Shown piece after piece: positions 25,597 to 33,429 of a DNA stretch of 33,610 nt (the stretch's first letter is position 1; every line of letters begins with the position of its first letter). The notes below the pieces were generated by a model that made no database searches, was not told the origin of the DNA, and saw only the letters and a list, made by a program, of their open reading frames with translations. The stretch is from Omnitrophica WOR_2 bacterium RIFOXYA2_FULL_38_17 (lineage in GTDB: Bacteria; Omnitrophota; Gorgyraeia; Zapsychrales; Zapsychraceae): positions 1 to 33,610 of the forward strand of contig MHHG01000050.1 in the NCBI GenBank assembly GCA_001805965.1, given 5' to 3'. The position numbers and the translations under genes were made by a program.

Positions 25597-26007
25597 TTAT
25601 TCTTCGCTATCACTCCAACCTTCAAACCAATGATTAACAACAGTTTTTCTATCCACCTCATAGGAATAATCAAGAATCATCTGCTGAATCTTAGAACTAG
25701 TGTTGAAGAACTTGACACCAACTTCTTTTTTGTCACCAACATTCTTAGTCCAAACGATGTTTCCCTGTAAATCTACCTTAGCCGTGTCTGACAGATAAAC
25801 TGTTAGTTGTACATTCTGGTTAACTTCTCCAAGGTCTTGGTCTAGAGCGATACACGTACCCGCACAACTTAAATCAACAGTTTCACCTTGCATATCGATC
25901 TTATTATCTATTCTGCCGGTAACTGGATTCTTTACTTCCCATCGGGGCACATATCTCTTTTCGTCTGGATAAATATAACCATTTTGTTTGCTAACTTGCG
26001 TAAACAT
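25597..26007 (-). CDS. PilZ-domain cyclic di-GMP receptor
   Basis: This 136-residue protein consists almost entirely of one PilZ domain. Both ligand motifs are intact: RxxxR at residues 18-22 (RYVPR) and DxSxxG at 45-50 (DLSCAG), followed by VGVKF near residue 97. PilZ proteins bind cyclic di-GMP and adjust motility, pili, secretion or polysaccharide output; the target here is unknown. AGGGAG (26020-26015) lies 7 bases before the ATG. It is the only clear gene on the minus strand, with its own promoter and a terminator-like hairpin in its leader. The GEMM-I riboswitch upstream of the pilin may respond to the same messenger. Confidence 0.88.
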   Translation of the reverse strand: MFTQVSKQNGYIYPDEKRYVPRWEVKNPVTGRIDNKIDMQGETVDLSCAGTCIALDQDLGEVNQNVQLTVYLSDTAKVDLQGNIVWTKNVGDKKEVGVKFFNTSSKIQQMILDYSYEVDRKTVVNHWFEGWSDSEE

Positions 26008-26041
26008 TTCCCATCTCCCTAAACGTTAACATTAAATACAC

Positions 26042-26083
26042 AAAAAAAGCCACTAAATCTTTTATAAAAAAGATCCCGTGGCT
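26042..26083 (-). terminator. Terminator-like hairpin in the PilZ gene leader
   Basis: Read on the minus strand, AGCCAC pairs with GTGGCT and ATCTTTT with AAAAGAT, separated by a 3x3 internal loop (GGG against TTA) and followed by six more T. It lies between the predicted promoter and the ribosome binding site, so it would act on the PilZ transcript itself as an attenuator. It could instead simply insulate the gene. Confidence 0.6.
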
Positions 26084-26089
26084 ATTAAA

Positions 26090-26117
26090 AGTATAGCACA
26101 TAAATTACAGATGGCAA
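26090..26117 (-). promoter_or_regulatory. Sigma70-type promoter for the PilZ gene
   Basis: On the minus strand TTGCCA (26117-26112, 5 of 6) and TATACT (26095-26090, 5 of 6) are separated by 16 bp. The expected start near 26083 falls at the first base of the leader hairpin. Confidence 0.55.
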
Positions 26118-26194
26118 GTTTTTTTGAATAATTTTAAAGCATTGAATTCATTGAAGTTACAAGATATGGTAGCGCTTTTTTTAAATTGCTGTTC

Positions 26195-26223
26195 TTGACA
26201 TAAACTATTCAAAATGCTAAAAA
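26195..26223 (+). promoter_or_regulatory. Possible promoter for the thioesterase gene
   Basis: TTGACA (26195-26200) is followed after 17 bp by TAAAAA (26218-26223, 4 of 6). It lies about 50 bp upstream of the start codon in the divergent region between the PilZ and thioesterase genes. The -10 box is weak. Confidence 0.4.
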
Positions 26224-26279
26224 CAAAGTGTTAATTATAAAAAAAATATCACAAAACATTGAATAAAAGGACCTATTTT

Positions 26280-26651
26280 ATGGAAAGACAAATATATTAT
26301 CACGACACTGACGCTGGAGGGGTAGTTTATTATGGGAACTATTTAAAATTTTTGGAAGAGGCTCGAACAGAATTTCTCGAGAAAAAAGGGCTTGATATTA
26401 AAGTTCTTCGCGAGAGAAAGTTTCTTTATGCTGTAAGAAAGTGTAATTTAACCTATAAAAGCCCCGCAAGATATGGTGATATTATTATTTGTACAGCAGA
26501 TTTAAAGAAAACAACGGCTGCACAGCTAATTTTTGACCAAAAAATTTTTAATAAGGATACTGGCAAATTGCTTGTTGAAGCAGAAGTGAGCCTGGTTTGC
26601 CTAACACAGGATTTTAAGCCAACAACTCTTCCGGATTATCTAAAACTTTAA
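26280..26651 (+). CDS. Hotdog-fold acyl-CoA thioesterase, YbgC/4HBT family
   Basis: This 123-residue cytosolic protein has the YbgC signature YYHDTDAGGVVYYGNYLKFLEEART, including the catalytic Asp of HDTDAGG, and hydrolyses acyl-CoA thioesters in characterised relatives. In proteobacteria YbgC lies with the tol-pal genes; here those are absent, so substrate and role stay open. The ATG at 26280 is preferred to a TTG at 26259 because AAAGGA (26265-26270) lies 9 bases before it and the family N terminus starts there. It may have its own promoter and is followed by the gatCAB promoter. Confidence 0.88.
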   Translation: MERQIYYHDTDAGGVVYYGNYLKFLEEARTEFLEKKGLDIKVLRERKFLYAVRKCNLTYKSPARYGDIIICTADLKKTTAAQLIFDQKIFNKDTGKLLVEAEVSLVCLTQDFKPTTLPDYLKL

Positions 26652-26673
26652 TATTCATATAAATAGTTTTGTC

Positions 26674-26702
26674 TTGTCATTTTTTTTTATTAATGATAGT
26701 AT
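26674..26702 (+). promoter_or_regulatory. Promoter upstream of gatCAB
   Basis: TTGTCA (26674-26679, 5 of 6) and TAGTAT (26697-26702) are separated by a 17-bp, T-rich spacer. Transcription would start near 26709, giving a leader of about 35 bases to gatC. Confidence 0.55.
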
Positions 26703-26744
26703 GTGTTTTCTTATAAATAATATTATTAATTATACAGGGATATA

Positions 26745-27029
26745 ATGATCTCAAAAGAAGATGTTCTTAATATTGCAAGTCTTTCAAGGATCCATCTGCA
26801 AGACAATGAAATTGACCAGCTAACTAAAAATCTGGAAGATATTCTTGAATATATTGCCAAGCTGGAAAAACTTGATGTTTCAAATGTTGAACCTACCAGC
26901 CATGTGCTTCCGATTGAAAACGTTTATCGTGAAGATAAGGTTAATTCCTCATTGGGACAATCCGCTGCCCTTAAAATTTCTACTGAGAATCAAAACGGCT
27001 CATTTAAGGTGCCAAAGGTAATCGAATGA
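26745..27029 (+). CDS. gatC: Asp/Glu-tRNA amidotransferase subunit C
   Basis: This 94-residue subunit of GatCAB embraces GatA and stabilises the complex. Typical features are the N-terminal helical region [20 protein letters not shown], the [22 protein letters not shown] segment and the final FKVPKVIE. It overlaps gatA by 4 bases. The complete gatCAB set means that this organism probably makes Gln-tRNA, Asn-tRNA or both by amidating misacylated tRNA. No glnS or asnS is visible in this window. Confidence 0.95.
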   Translation: MISKEDVLNIASLSRIHLQDNEIDQLTKNLEDILEYIAKLEKLDVSNVEPTSHVLPIENVYREDKVNSSLGQSAALKISTENQNGSFKVPKVIE

Positions 27030-28522
27030 AACTCAATTATTTAACAGCTCATGAAATTTTGGACTTAATAAAAGAAAACAAAACCTCTGCACAAAAGGTG
27101 TATAAATCAGTCCTTGATCAAATAGATAATTCCGAAAAAGCTATTAAGGCATATGCCAACTTGGCTGAAAGATCTGAAATTTCAATCGATGAGAATAAGC
27201 CTTTTCCGATCCCGATCGCGGTTAAAGATAATATGTGTGTTTTAGATCAAGAAACTACCTGCAGCTCTAATATTCTAAAAGGATTTAAGCCGTCGTATGA
27301 TGCAACAGTCATTGAAAAATTGAAGGATTCAGGCGCCATAATTATCGGGCACGCAAATATGGACGAATTTGCTTTCGGCTCATCAACAGAAACATCATGC
27401 TACGGACCAACACATAATCCATGGGATCTTGATTGTGTTCCTGGAGGGTCCAGCGGTGGATCAACTGCAGCAGTAGCCTCCAATCAGGCAATTTGGGCTA
27501 TTGGCTCGGACACTGGAGGATCTATTCGTCAGCCTGCAGCTTTTTGCGGTGTAGTCGGACTCAAGCCCACTTATGGCAGAGTTTCAAGATATGGTCTAAT
27601 CGCATTTGCTTCAAGCTTAGATCAGATAGGACCGATCACAAAAGACGTTGAAGATTCTGCTATTTTAATGAATATAATCGCAGGATATGACCCTAAAGAC
27701 TCTACTTCAGCAAAGCCTGAAGATGCATTATTTTTAAATACACTGTCTTGCAGAGATGACAATTATAGCCATTCTTGCGACCTTCCAGACTTTACTAAAG
27801 CACTGGTGAATGATGTCAAAGGCCTACGGCTCGGAATCCCTAAAGAATACTTCATTGATGGGATCGATGCTGAGGTAAAACAAGCGGTATTAGACGCTAT
27901 TGAAAGATTAAAAGATCGCGGGGCAACATTTAAAGAGATTTCCTTGCCACACACTGAATATGCTGTCGCAACTTATTATATTATCGCAACATCAGAAGCT
28001 AGCTCGAATCTCGCCAGATTTGATGGCGTTCAATACGGATTAAGAAAGATCCCGGAAAGACCCAGAAAATCTTCTATTGTTGATATGTACGAAGAAACAC
28101 GAGCCGCCGGTTTTGGGACTGAAGCAAAAAGAAGGATCATGCTAGGGACTTATTCATTATCATCAGGATATTATGACGATTATTACCTTCGCGGACTAAA
28201 AGTTCGAACTTTGATAAAGCAGGACTTTGATAAAGCTTTCAAGGAAGTTGATGCTATCGTCACACCGACAACCCCGACAACAGCTTTTAAAATAGGCGAA
28301 AAGACCAGCGATCCAATATCAATGTACTTGTCAGATATTTTCACTATTTCAGCAAATTTAAGCGGCATACCGGCAATTTCTATTCCTTGCGGCTTCTCAA
28401 GAAACAATCTTCCAATCGGCATGCAAATAATGGCAAAGCCCTTTGATGAAGAAATGTTGTTTAGAATTGGCTACACTTACCAGCAAATCACAGACTGGCA
28501 CAAAAAAAGAGTTAATTTATAA
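27026..28522 (+). CDS. gatA: Asp/Glu-tRNA amidotransferase subunit A
   Basis: This 498-residue amidase-signature enzyme releases ammonia from glutamine for GatB. The Ser-cisSer-Lys triad is complete: K67 (IAVKDN), S142 in GGSSGGS and the nucleophile S166 in [32 protein letters not shown] and [11 protein letters not shown] are diagnostic, as is the C-terminal [12 protein letters not shown] with PIGMQIM. The length is normal. It begins with an ATGA overlap with gatC and is followed by gatB after 3 bases. Confidence 0.97.
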   Translation: MKLNYLTAHEILDLIKENKTSAQKVYKSVLDQIDNSEKAIKAYANLAERSEISIDENKPFPIPIAVKDNMCVLDQETTCSSNILKGFKPSYDATVIEKLKDSGAIIIGHANMDEFAFGSSTETSCYGPTHNPWDLDCVPGGSSGGSTAAVASNQAIWAIGSDTGGSIRQPAAFCGVVGLKPTYGRVSRYGLIAFASSLDQIGPITKDVEDSAILMNIIAGYDPKDSTSAKPEDALFLNTLSCRDDNYSHSCDLPDFTKALVNDVKGLRLGIPKEYFIDGIDAEVKQAVLDAIERLKDRGATFKEISLPHTEYAVATYYIIATSEASSNLARFDGVQYGLRKIPERPRKSSIVDMYEETRAAGFGTEAKRRIMLGTYSLSSGYYDDYYLRGLKVRTLIKQDFDKAFKEVDAIVTPTTPTTAFKIGEKTSDPISMYLSDIFTISANLSGIPAISIPCGFSRNNLPIGMQIMAKPFDEEMLFRIGYTYQQITDWHKKRVNL

Positions 28523-28525
28523 ATT

Positions 28526-29977
28526 ATGGACAAAACAGCGACAAAAGAATACGAAACAGTTATAGGGCTTGAAGTACACCTACAATTAAGCACTGAATCA
28601 AAGATTTTCTGTAGCTGCGCGAACAAATTCGGGGAAGATCCGAACAGTTTGACATGCCCCGTTTGCCTGGGATTGCCTGGATCACTTCCAGTTCTAAATA
28701 AAAAAGCCCTGGAATACGGAATCAAAGCAGGGCTTGCGCTAAACTGCAGCATCAATCCTTTGATAAAGTTCGATAGAAAAAACTATTACTATCCTGACCT
28801 GCCAAAAGCGTATCAGATATCACAATATGATATGCCTGTTGCCAGCAACGGGTTCTTAATGATAACTGATGAGGACGGAAAGCCAAAAACAATAAGGATA
28901 TTAAGAGCTCACCTGGAAGAGGATGCCGGTAAATTAATACATGAATCAACCTGCAGTTTAGTAGATTACAACAGGACCGGAACTCCACTGTTAGAGATCG
29001 TGACTGAACCCGACTTAAGTTCACCTCAGGAAGCGTATGATTATCTCCAAAATTTAAAGCTCACTTTACAATATCTTAATGTATCAGATTGCGACATGGA
29101 AAAAGGCAGCCTTCGCTGCGATGCAAACATCTCGATCAGAGAAAAAGGCGTGATAAAATTAGGGACTAAAACAGAACTTAAGAACATGAACTCTTTCAAA
29201 GCAGTGAAAACAGCCTTGGAATATGAAGTCAGCCGACATAAAAAAGTCATTTTAGCTGGAGATAGAATAACTCAAGAATCGCGCCTCTGGGATGAATCCA
29301 AACAAATGAGTTTTTCAATGAGGTCAAAAGAGGAAGCACATGATTACCGTTATTTTCCTGAGCCTGATCTAGTTCCTTTTGTCGTCAGCGATGAAAGAAT
29401 TTCTGAGATAAAAGCCTCTATACCCGAACTTCCTTTTACAAAACTTGAAAGACTCATTAAAGAGTATAAAATAACAGAGTACGACGCAAGGATCATTATA
29501 CAAGACAATGCTATTTCAGATTTCTTTGAAGAATGCACTCTGCACTATAAAGACTTTAAAAAGATCTGTAACTGGATAAACGGCTCATTACTTCAAGAAT
29601 TAAATTCTCGCAAGACTAAATTAGCTCAGATTGATCTTGGCGCACTGGAGTTCACAAAGTTAATTCAAAAAATTGATGATGAAACATTAAGCAATTTGGC
29701 AGCAAAGGATGTATTGACACACATGATCGATAGCGGAAAAAGTGTAGATGAGATTGTTAAAGAAAAGGGGTTGTCACAAGTATCCAACGACAGCGAGCTT
29801 GAGAAAATAGTTGAAGAGGTCATTGCCGATAATGAAAAAGTAGCAAACGAAATAAAAGAAGGAAAAGAAAGTGCCGTTGGGTTTTTAGTAGGCCAAGCCA
29901 TGAAAAGAACACAAGGCAAGGCAAATCCAAAAAAAGTTGGCGAAATCATTAAAAACAAATTATCAAAAAGCCAGTAA
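28526..29977 (+). CDS. gatB: Asp/Glu-tRNA amidotransferase subunit B
   Basis: This 483-residue kinase/amidase subunit phosphorylates and then amidates the misacylated aminoacyl-tRNA. It begins with VIGLEVHLQL. Zinc cysteines C29, C31, C44 and C47 surround a short loop, followed by CLGLPGSLPVLN. DRKNYYYPDLPKAYQISQ, EEDAGKLIHE, GTPLLEIVTEPDL, MEKGSLRCDANIS and KTELKNMNSF are family hallmarks. The C-terminal helical tail has the YqeY-like ending GFLVGQAMKRTQGKANP that binds the tRNA elbow. All elements look intact. Confidence 0.97.
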   Translation: MDKTATKEYETVIGLEVHLQLSTESKIFCSCANKFGEDPNSLTCPVCLGLPGSLPVLNKKALEYGIKAGLALNCSINPLIKFDRKNYYYPDLPKAYQISQYDMPVASNGFLMITDEDGKPKTIRILRAHLEEDAGKLIHESTCSLVDYNRTGTPLLEIVTEPDLSSPQEAYDYLQNLKLTLQYLNVSDCDMEKGSLRCDANISIREKGVIKLGTKTELKNMNSFKAVKTALEYEVSRHKKVILAGDRITQESRLWDESKQMSFSMRSKEEAHDYRYFPEPDLVPFVVSDERISEIKASIPELPFTKLERLIKEYKITEYDARIIIQDNAISDFFEECTLHYKDFKKICNWINGSLLQELNSRKTKLAQIDLGALEFTKLIQKIDDETLSNLAAKDVLTHMIDSGKSVDEIVKEKGLSQVSNDSELEKIVEEVIADNEKVANEIKEGKESAVGFLVGQAMKRTQGKANPKKVGEIIKNKLSKSQ

Positions 29978-30002
29978 GAACAAACTCTTATAGGAGGTAT
30001 CA

Positions 30003-31373
30003 ATGGTAAAAAAATTATTTGCAATTTTATTAACCTTTTTTATGATCTTTTCAATTTCAACTCTTGCCCTTTCGCAAATAAGCCGGAAAACAAAAGATGA
30101 TCTTTATTCACAAATTGAGCTATACAGCTATACGCTAACAACTATACAAGCAGATTACGTTGATGAAATCCCTCCCAAGGATCTTATCTATGGATCATTA
30201 AAAGGAATGCTGTCCTCTCTTGACCCACACAGTCAATTCTTAAATCCAGAAGAGTATCAGGAATTAAGAACAGAAACTCAAGGTAAGTTTGGAGGACTAG
30301 GTATCGAAATATCAATTAGAGACGGCCTTCTTACAGTAATAACCCCAATAGAAGATACGCCTGCATGGAATGCCGGGGTAAAGGCTGGGGACAAAATCGT
30401 TAAAATAGATGATGAAATCACAAGGAACATCACTCTAAGTGAAGCAGTAAAGAAACTAAGAGGCGATGTTGGCTCTAAAGTCACGATTACTGTCCTCAGA
30501 GAAAGCACATCAAAGATCCTTGAAATCGAAATTACCCGCGGGATCATACAATACCAGGACGTAAAAAACACTCAGATACTTGAAGATAATATTGGATATA
30601 TAAGATTATCCGAATTCAGAGAAGATTCTGCAAAGGCATTTCGAAGCGCCCTTGAAGAACTGGCCAAAGTAGGAGCTGACAGCCTTATCTTAGACCTCAG
30701 AAATAATCCCGGAGGGCTTTTAAATGTTGCAATAAATATTACCGAAGAATTTCTTCCAGAAGGAAAAATTGTTGTATCCACAAAAGGAAGACGGGCGGCT
30801 CAAAACACTGTCACAAAATCAACAAACACTAGCCATCTTATTGATTGGCCAATGGTTATCCTTATTAATGAAGGTAGTGCTTCCGGCAGTGAAATTCTTG
30901 CTGGCGCCCTAAAAGACCATAAGCGGGCTATTATTATGGGAACAACATCATTTGGCAAAGGTTCTGTACAATCAGTAATACCTTTACCTGACGGCTCAGG
31001 TCTAAGGCTTACAACCAGCAAATACTTTACACCCTCAGGCGGTTCAATCCACGAAATAGGAATTACTCCTGATATTGAAGTAAAATATATTGTAGAAGAA
31101 GAAACTGAAAAAGATGAAAAAGACTTGGGAATCAATAAAGTCTTTGATGACATAGAATCACATGATATTGAAAACTCCGAAGATCCTGAAAAAGAAAAAC
31201 AGAACAAAAAAGACGCAGAAACCAAACAAAGGCTGCTTGAAGACAATCAGGTTCAGGCTGCTATAAGCGTTCTAAAAGGGATCAGAGTTTATAAGAAGCT
31301 CGGTATTTCTGATGAAAGCGCTCTTGCAACAAAAGAGGCTATAGAAGTAAAAGAAACTGCTGTTACAGAGTAA
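30003..31373 (+). CDS. C-terminal processing peptidase (CtpA/S41)
   Basis: This 456-residue exported serine protease has a signal peptide (MVKKLFAILLTFF to about residue 24), a helical N-terminal region with YGSLKGMLSSLDPHSQFL, a PDZ domain (about 95-168) and an S41 catalytic core. The Ser-Lys dyad is S294 (GSASGSE) and K319 (FGKGS), 25 residues apart as in known CtpA/Prc enzymes. A charged, low-complexity stretch (about 365-410, rich in Glu, Lys, Asp) precedes a final helix. Characterised relatives trim envelope proteins or cell-wall hydrolases. AGGAGG (29992-29997) gives a strong ribosome binding site. Confidence 0.94.
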   Translation: MVKKLFAILLTFFMIFSISTLALSQISRKTKDDLYSQIELYSYTLTTIQADYVDEIPPKDLIYGSLKGMLSSLDPHSQFLNPEEYQELRTETQGKFGGLGIEISIRDGLLTVITPIEDTPAWNAGVKAGDKIVKIDDEITRNITLSEAVKKLRGDVGSKVTITVLRESTSKILEIEITRGIIQYQDVKNTQILEDNIGYIRLSEFREDSAKAFRSALEELAKVGADSLILDLRNNPGGLLNVAINITEEFLPEGKIVVSTKGRRAAQNTVTKSTNTSHLIDWPMVILINEGSASGSEILAGALKDHKRAIIMGTTSFGKGSVQSVIPLPDGSGLRLTTSKYFTPSGGSIHEIGITPDIEVKYIVEEETEKDEKDLGINKVFDDIESHDIENSEDPEKEKQNKKDAETKQRLLEDNQVQAAISVLKGIRVYKKLGISDESALATKEAIEVKETAVTE

Positions 31374-31449
31374 ACAGCAGTCAAACTGACAAGCAAAGCG
31401 AGGAAGGATTCTCCCTCGTGTAACGCATTCTAAAACATCCCGTGGGATG
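31356..31449 (+). other. Three consecutive inverted repeats between ctpA and tsaD
   Basis: ACTGCTGTT (31356-31364) / AACAGCAGT (31373-31381) spans the protease stop codon. CGAGG (31399-31403) / CCTCG (31414-31418) forms a second hairpin with a GATT loop. CATCCC (31436-31441) / GGGATG (31444-31449) lies 16 bases before tsaD; its 2-base gap suits a DNA palindrome better than an RNA loop. None has a T-run. Together they may mark a transcript boundary or an operator. Confidence 0.4.
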
Positions 31450-31465
31450 AATTATATATTACTTT

Positions 31466-32425
31466 ATGAATATCTTAGGAATCGAAACATCTTGCGACGA
31501 AACAGCCGCTTCAGTTGTAAAAAACGGGAAAGTAATACTTTCTAACGTGGTTGTCTCAAGTTTAAAAGAACACAAAAAGTACGGTGGAATAATACCAGAG
31601 ATCGCTTCACGCCGACAGTTGGAATGCATTTACCCTATTGTCGAAAAAGCACTTTCTGACGCAAGCATGGATCTTAAAAAAATTGACGCCGTTGCTGTCA
31701 CAAAATCGCCTGGATTAATAGGGTCATTACTGGTTGGTATTTCTTTTGCAAAAGCTTTGAGCTTTGCTATAAAAAAGCCCCTTATTGAAATAGATCATAT
31801 CAAAGCTCATCTTTACTCGAGCTTTTTATCTAACAAAGCTAATTCAATTTTGCCAAAACTCCCAGCAATAGGTCTTGTTGTTTCCGGAGGGCACACCTCT
31901 TTATACCAAATTACATCTTTTAATAGATTTAAATTACTTGGAGAAACACTTGATGATGCAGCCGGAGAAGCATATGATAAAGTAGCAAGGATATTGGAGC
32001 TTGGCTATCCTGGGGGCCCGGCAATTGACAAAATTGCAGACAGTAATTCAAGCAGCTCTATAAAGTTTAATCCTGCAGAACTGCCAGGGACATTGAATTT
32101 CAGTTTCAGCGGTGTTAAAACAGCAGTTCTTTACCATACACGTAAATTTAAAAGATTATCAAAAACGCAAATAAAGGAAACCGTAACCGCTTTTCAGGAT
32201 AGTGTTGTTTCTATACTTGTTAAAAAGTCTATTGCAGCTTGTCAGAGAACAAAGATCAAGACCCTGGTAATAGGCGGTGGAGTTGCCGCAAATTCGCAGC
32301 TAAGAAAAGTAATGATCGATGAAGCAAACAAAGACAAGATTAAGGTTTTTTTCCCTGAAATGTCATTATGCGCAGACAATGCTGCAATGATTGCGGGATT
32401 AGGTTACCACATATATAGGGAGTAA
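31466..32425 (+). CDS. tsaD: tRNA threonylcarbamoyladenosine transferase TsaD
   Basis: This 319-residue ASKHA-fold enzyme transfers the threonylcarbamoyl group to A37 of ANN-decoding tRNAs, working with TsaB and TsaE. Hallmarks are ILGIETSCDETAASVV, GGIIPEIASRRQ, the iron-binding histidines in DHIKAHLYS, VVSGGHTSLY, DDAAGEAYDKVAR, GYPGGPAID, FSFSGVKTAV and GGGVAANSQLR, ending with CADNAAMIAGLGY. The set is complete. No clear Shine-Dalgarno sequence precedes the ATG. It is followed after 2 bases by the MgtC-like gene. Confidence 0.97.
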   Translation: MNILGIETSCDETAASVVKNGKVILSNVVVSSLKEHKKYGGIIPEIASRRQLECIYPIVEKALSDASMDLKKIDAVAVTKSPGLIGSLLVGISFAKALSFAIKKPLIEIDHIKAHLYSSFLSNKANSILPKLPAIGLVVSGGHTSLYQITSFNRFKLLGETLDDAAGEAYDKVARILELGYPGGPAIDKIADSNSSSSIKFNPAELPGTLNFSFSGVKTAVLYHTRKFKRLSKTQIKETVTAFQDSVVSILVKKSIAACQRTKIKTLVIGGGVAANSQLRKVMIDEANKDKIKVFFPEMSLCADNAAMIAGLGYHIYRE

Positions 32426-32427
32426 AA

Positions 32428-32883
32428 ATGGACCCAAAATTATTAGAGTTGATGCTTAAAATATCTTTAACTATAGTCTTAAGCGGTATTATAGGTGCTG
32501 AAAGAGAACTAAGACATAAGGGAGCAGGTTTAAGAACTCACGTACTTGTTTGCCTTGGCTCCACTCTAATTGCTATAACTTCGCTATACATTTTTGATGA
32601 ATACAACGGCCTTACCCCGATCGATCCAACTCGTATGATAACTGGGATCATCCAGGGAGTTGGGTTCCTCTGCGCTGGAACCATTATAAGAGGGACCACT
32701 CAAATATCCGGATTGACCACTGCTGCAACTTTATGGGTCGTATCAGGCATAGGCATTGCTGTAGGGTCAGGATATTATGTCGCGGCAATATTCACATCCC
32801 TAACTGTTTTCTTTGTCTTAACAAGCACTCGCATTATCGAGAAAAAAATTCATAAATTATTTAAAGATGATTCTGGAGGATAA
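32428..32883 (+). CDS. MgtC/SapB family membrane protein
   Basis: This 151-residue inner-membrane protein has about four hydrophobic segments and the MgtC family motifs SGIIGAERELRHKGAGLRTHVLVCLGS, GVGFLCAGTII and GLTTAATLWVVSGIGIAVG. It stops after the membrane domain and lacks the C-terminal ACT-like domain of Salmonella MgtC, so it is of the SapB type. Relatives are tied to magnesium limitation, acid stress or F-type ATPase control; the role here is not evident. No magnesium riboswitch is visible, since it follows tsaD by 2 bases. Confidence 0.92.
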   Translation: MDPKLLELMLKISLTIVLSGIIGAERELRHKGAGLRTHVLVCLGSTLIAITSLYIFDEYNGLTPIDPTRMITGIIQGVGFLCAGTIIRGTTQISGLTTAATLWVVSGIGIAVGSGYYVAAIFTSLTVFFVLTSTRIIEKKIHKLFKDDSGG

Positions 32884-32886
32884 GAT

Positions 32887-33405
32887 ATGGCATTAAGAGG
32901 ACGTAAATCAAACCAAAAGAACGAAGATGAAAAATCAATTCAAATCAGTGCAGAAATGCATGGCTCTCTGACTTTCAAAGATCCTGTGAACTTAATGATA
33001 AACGGTTCTTTCAGTGGAACCCTAGAGACATGCGGCACGCTTACTATTGGGAACATTGCAAATGTAAACGCGAATATTCTCGGAGACAACATCATAATTG
33101 CTGGAAAAGTTACTGGTGACATCAATGCAACAAAAATGCTAGTATTAATGCCTACTGCTGTGCTCTGTGGAAACATTACAACACCGAAATTAAATATCGT
33201 TGAAGGCGCTATTTTTCAAGGTAACTGCAAAATGGAAACGACCTTGCTAAGCATAAACGATGTAGCAAAATACCTTGAAATAAACCTAAAAGAAATTGAA
33301 AACCTTGCCAATTCTGGGAAAATACCCTCAACCAGAAGCGGTAACACCTGGTTGTTTGATCGAAACAAGATCGATGACTGGGCAGCATCAGGAAAAGTAT
33401 CTTAA
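32887..33405 (+). CDS. Bactofilin fused to an excisionase-type helix-turn-helix
   Basis: This 172-residue protein has two parts. Residues 20-117 form a bactofilin (DUF583) beta-helix with repeating short strands (GSLTFKDPVNLMINGSFSG, GDNIIIAGKVTGDINATK, VEGAIFQGNCKM), which polymerises into cytoskeletal filaments in known relatives. Residues 119-168 match the HTH_17 MerR/excisionase-type winged helix, with LLSINDVAKYLEINLKEIENL and ending SGNTWLFDRNKIDDW. A DNA-binding tail on a bactofilin is uncommon. The boundary is in frame without any break. The gene is 3 bases after the MgtC-like gene. Sure of both domains; the joint function is unknown. Confidence 0.88.
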   Translation: MALRGRKSNQKNEDEKSIQISAEMHGSLTFKDPVNLMINGSFSGTLETCGTLTIGNIANVNANILGDNIIIAGKVTGDINATKMLVLMPTAVLCGNITTPKLNIVEGAIFQGNCKMETTLLSINDVAKYLEINLKEIENLANSGKIPSTRSGNTWLFDRNKIDDWAASGKVS

Positions 33406-33429
33406 CAATTTATAAATTGGATCAATATA

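Noticed and set aside
26259..26279. Longer thioesterase start at TTG 26259
   Set aside because: A good Shine-Dalgarno sequence points to ATG 26280, and the added residues are not part of the family domain.
27433..27651. 72-codon frame inside gatA
   Set aside because: It is an out-of-frame shadow of the amidase signature region, with no supporting start signal.
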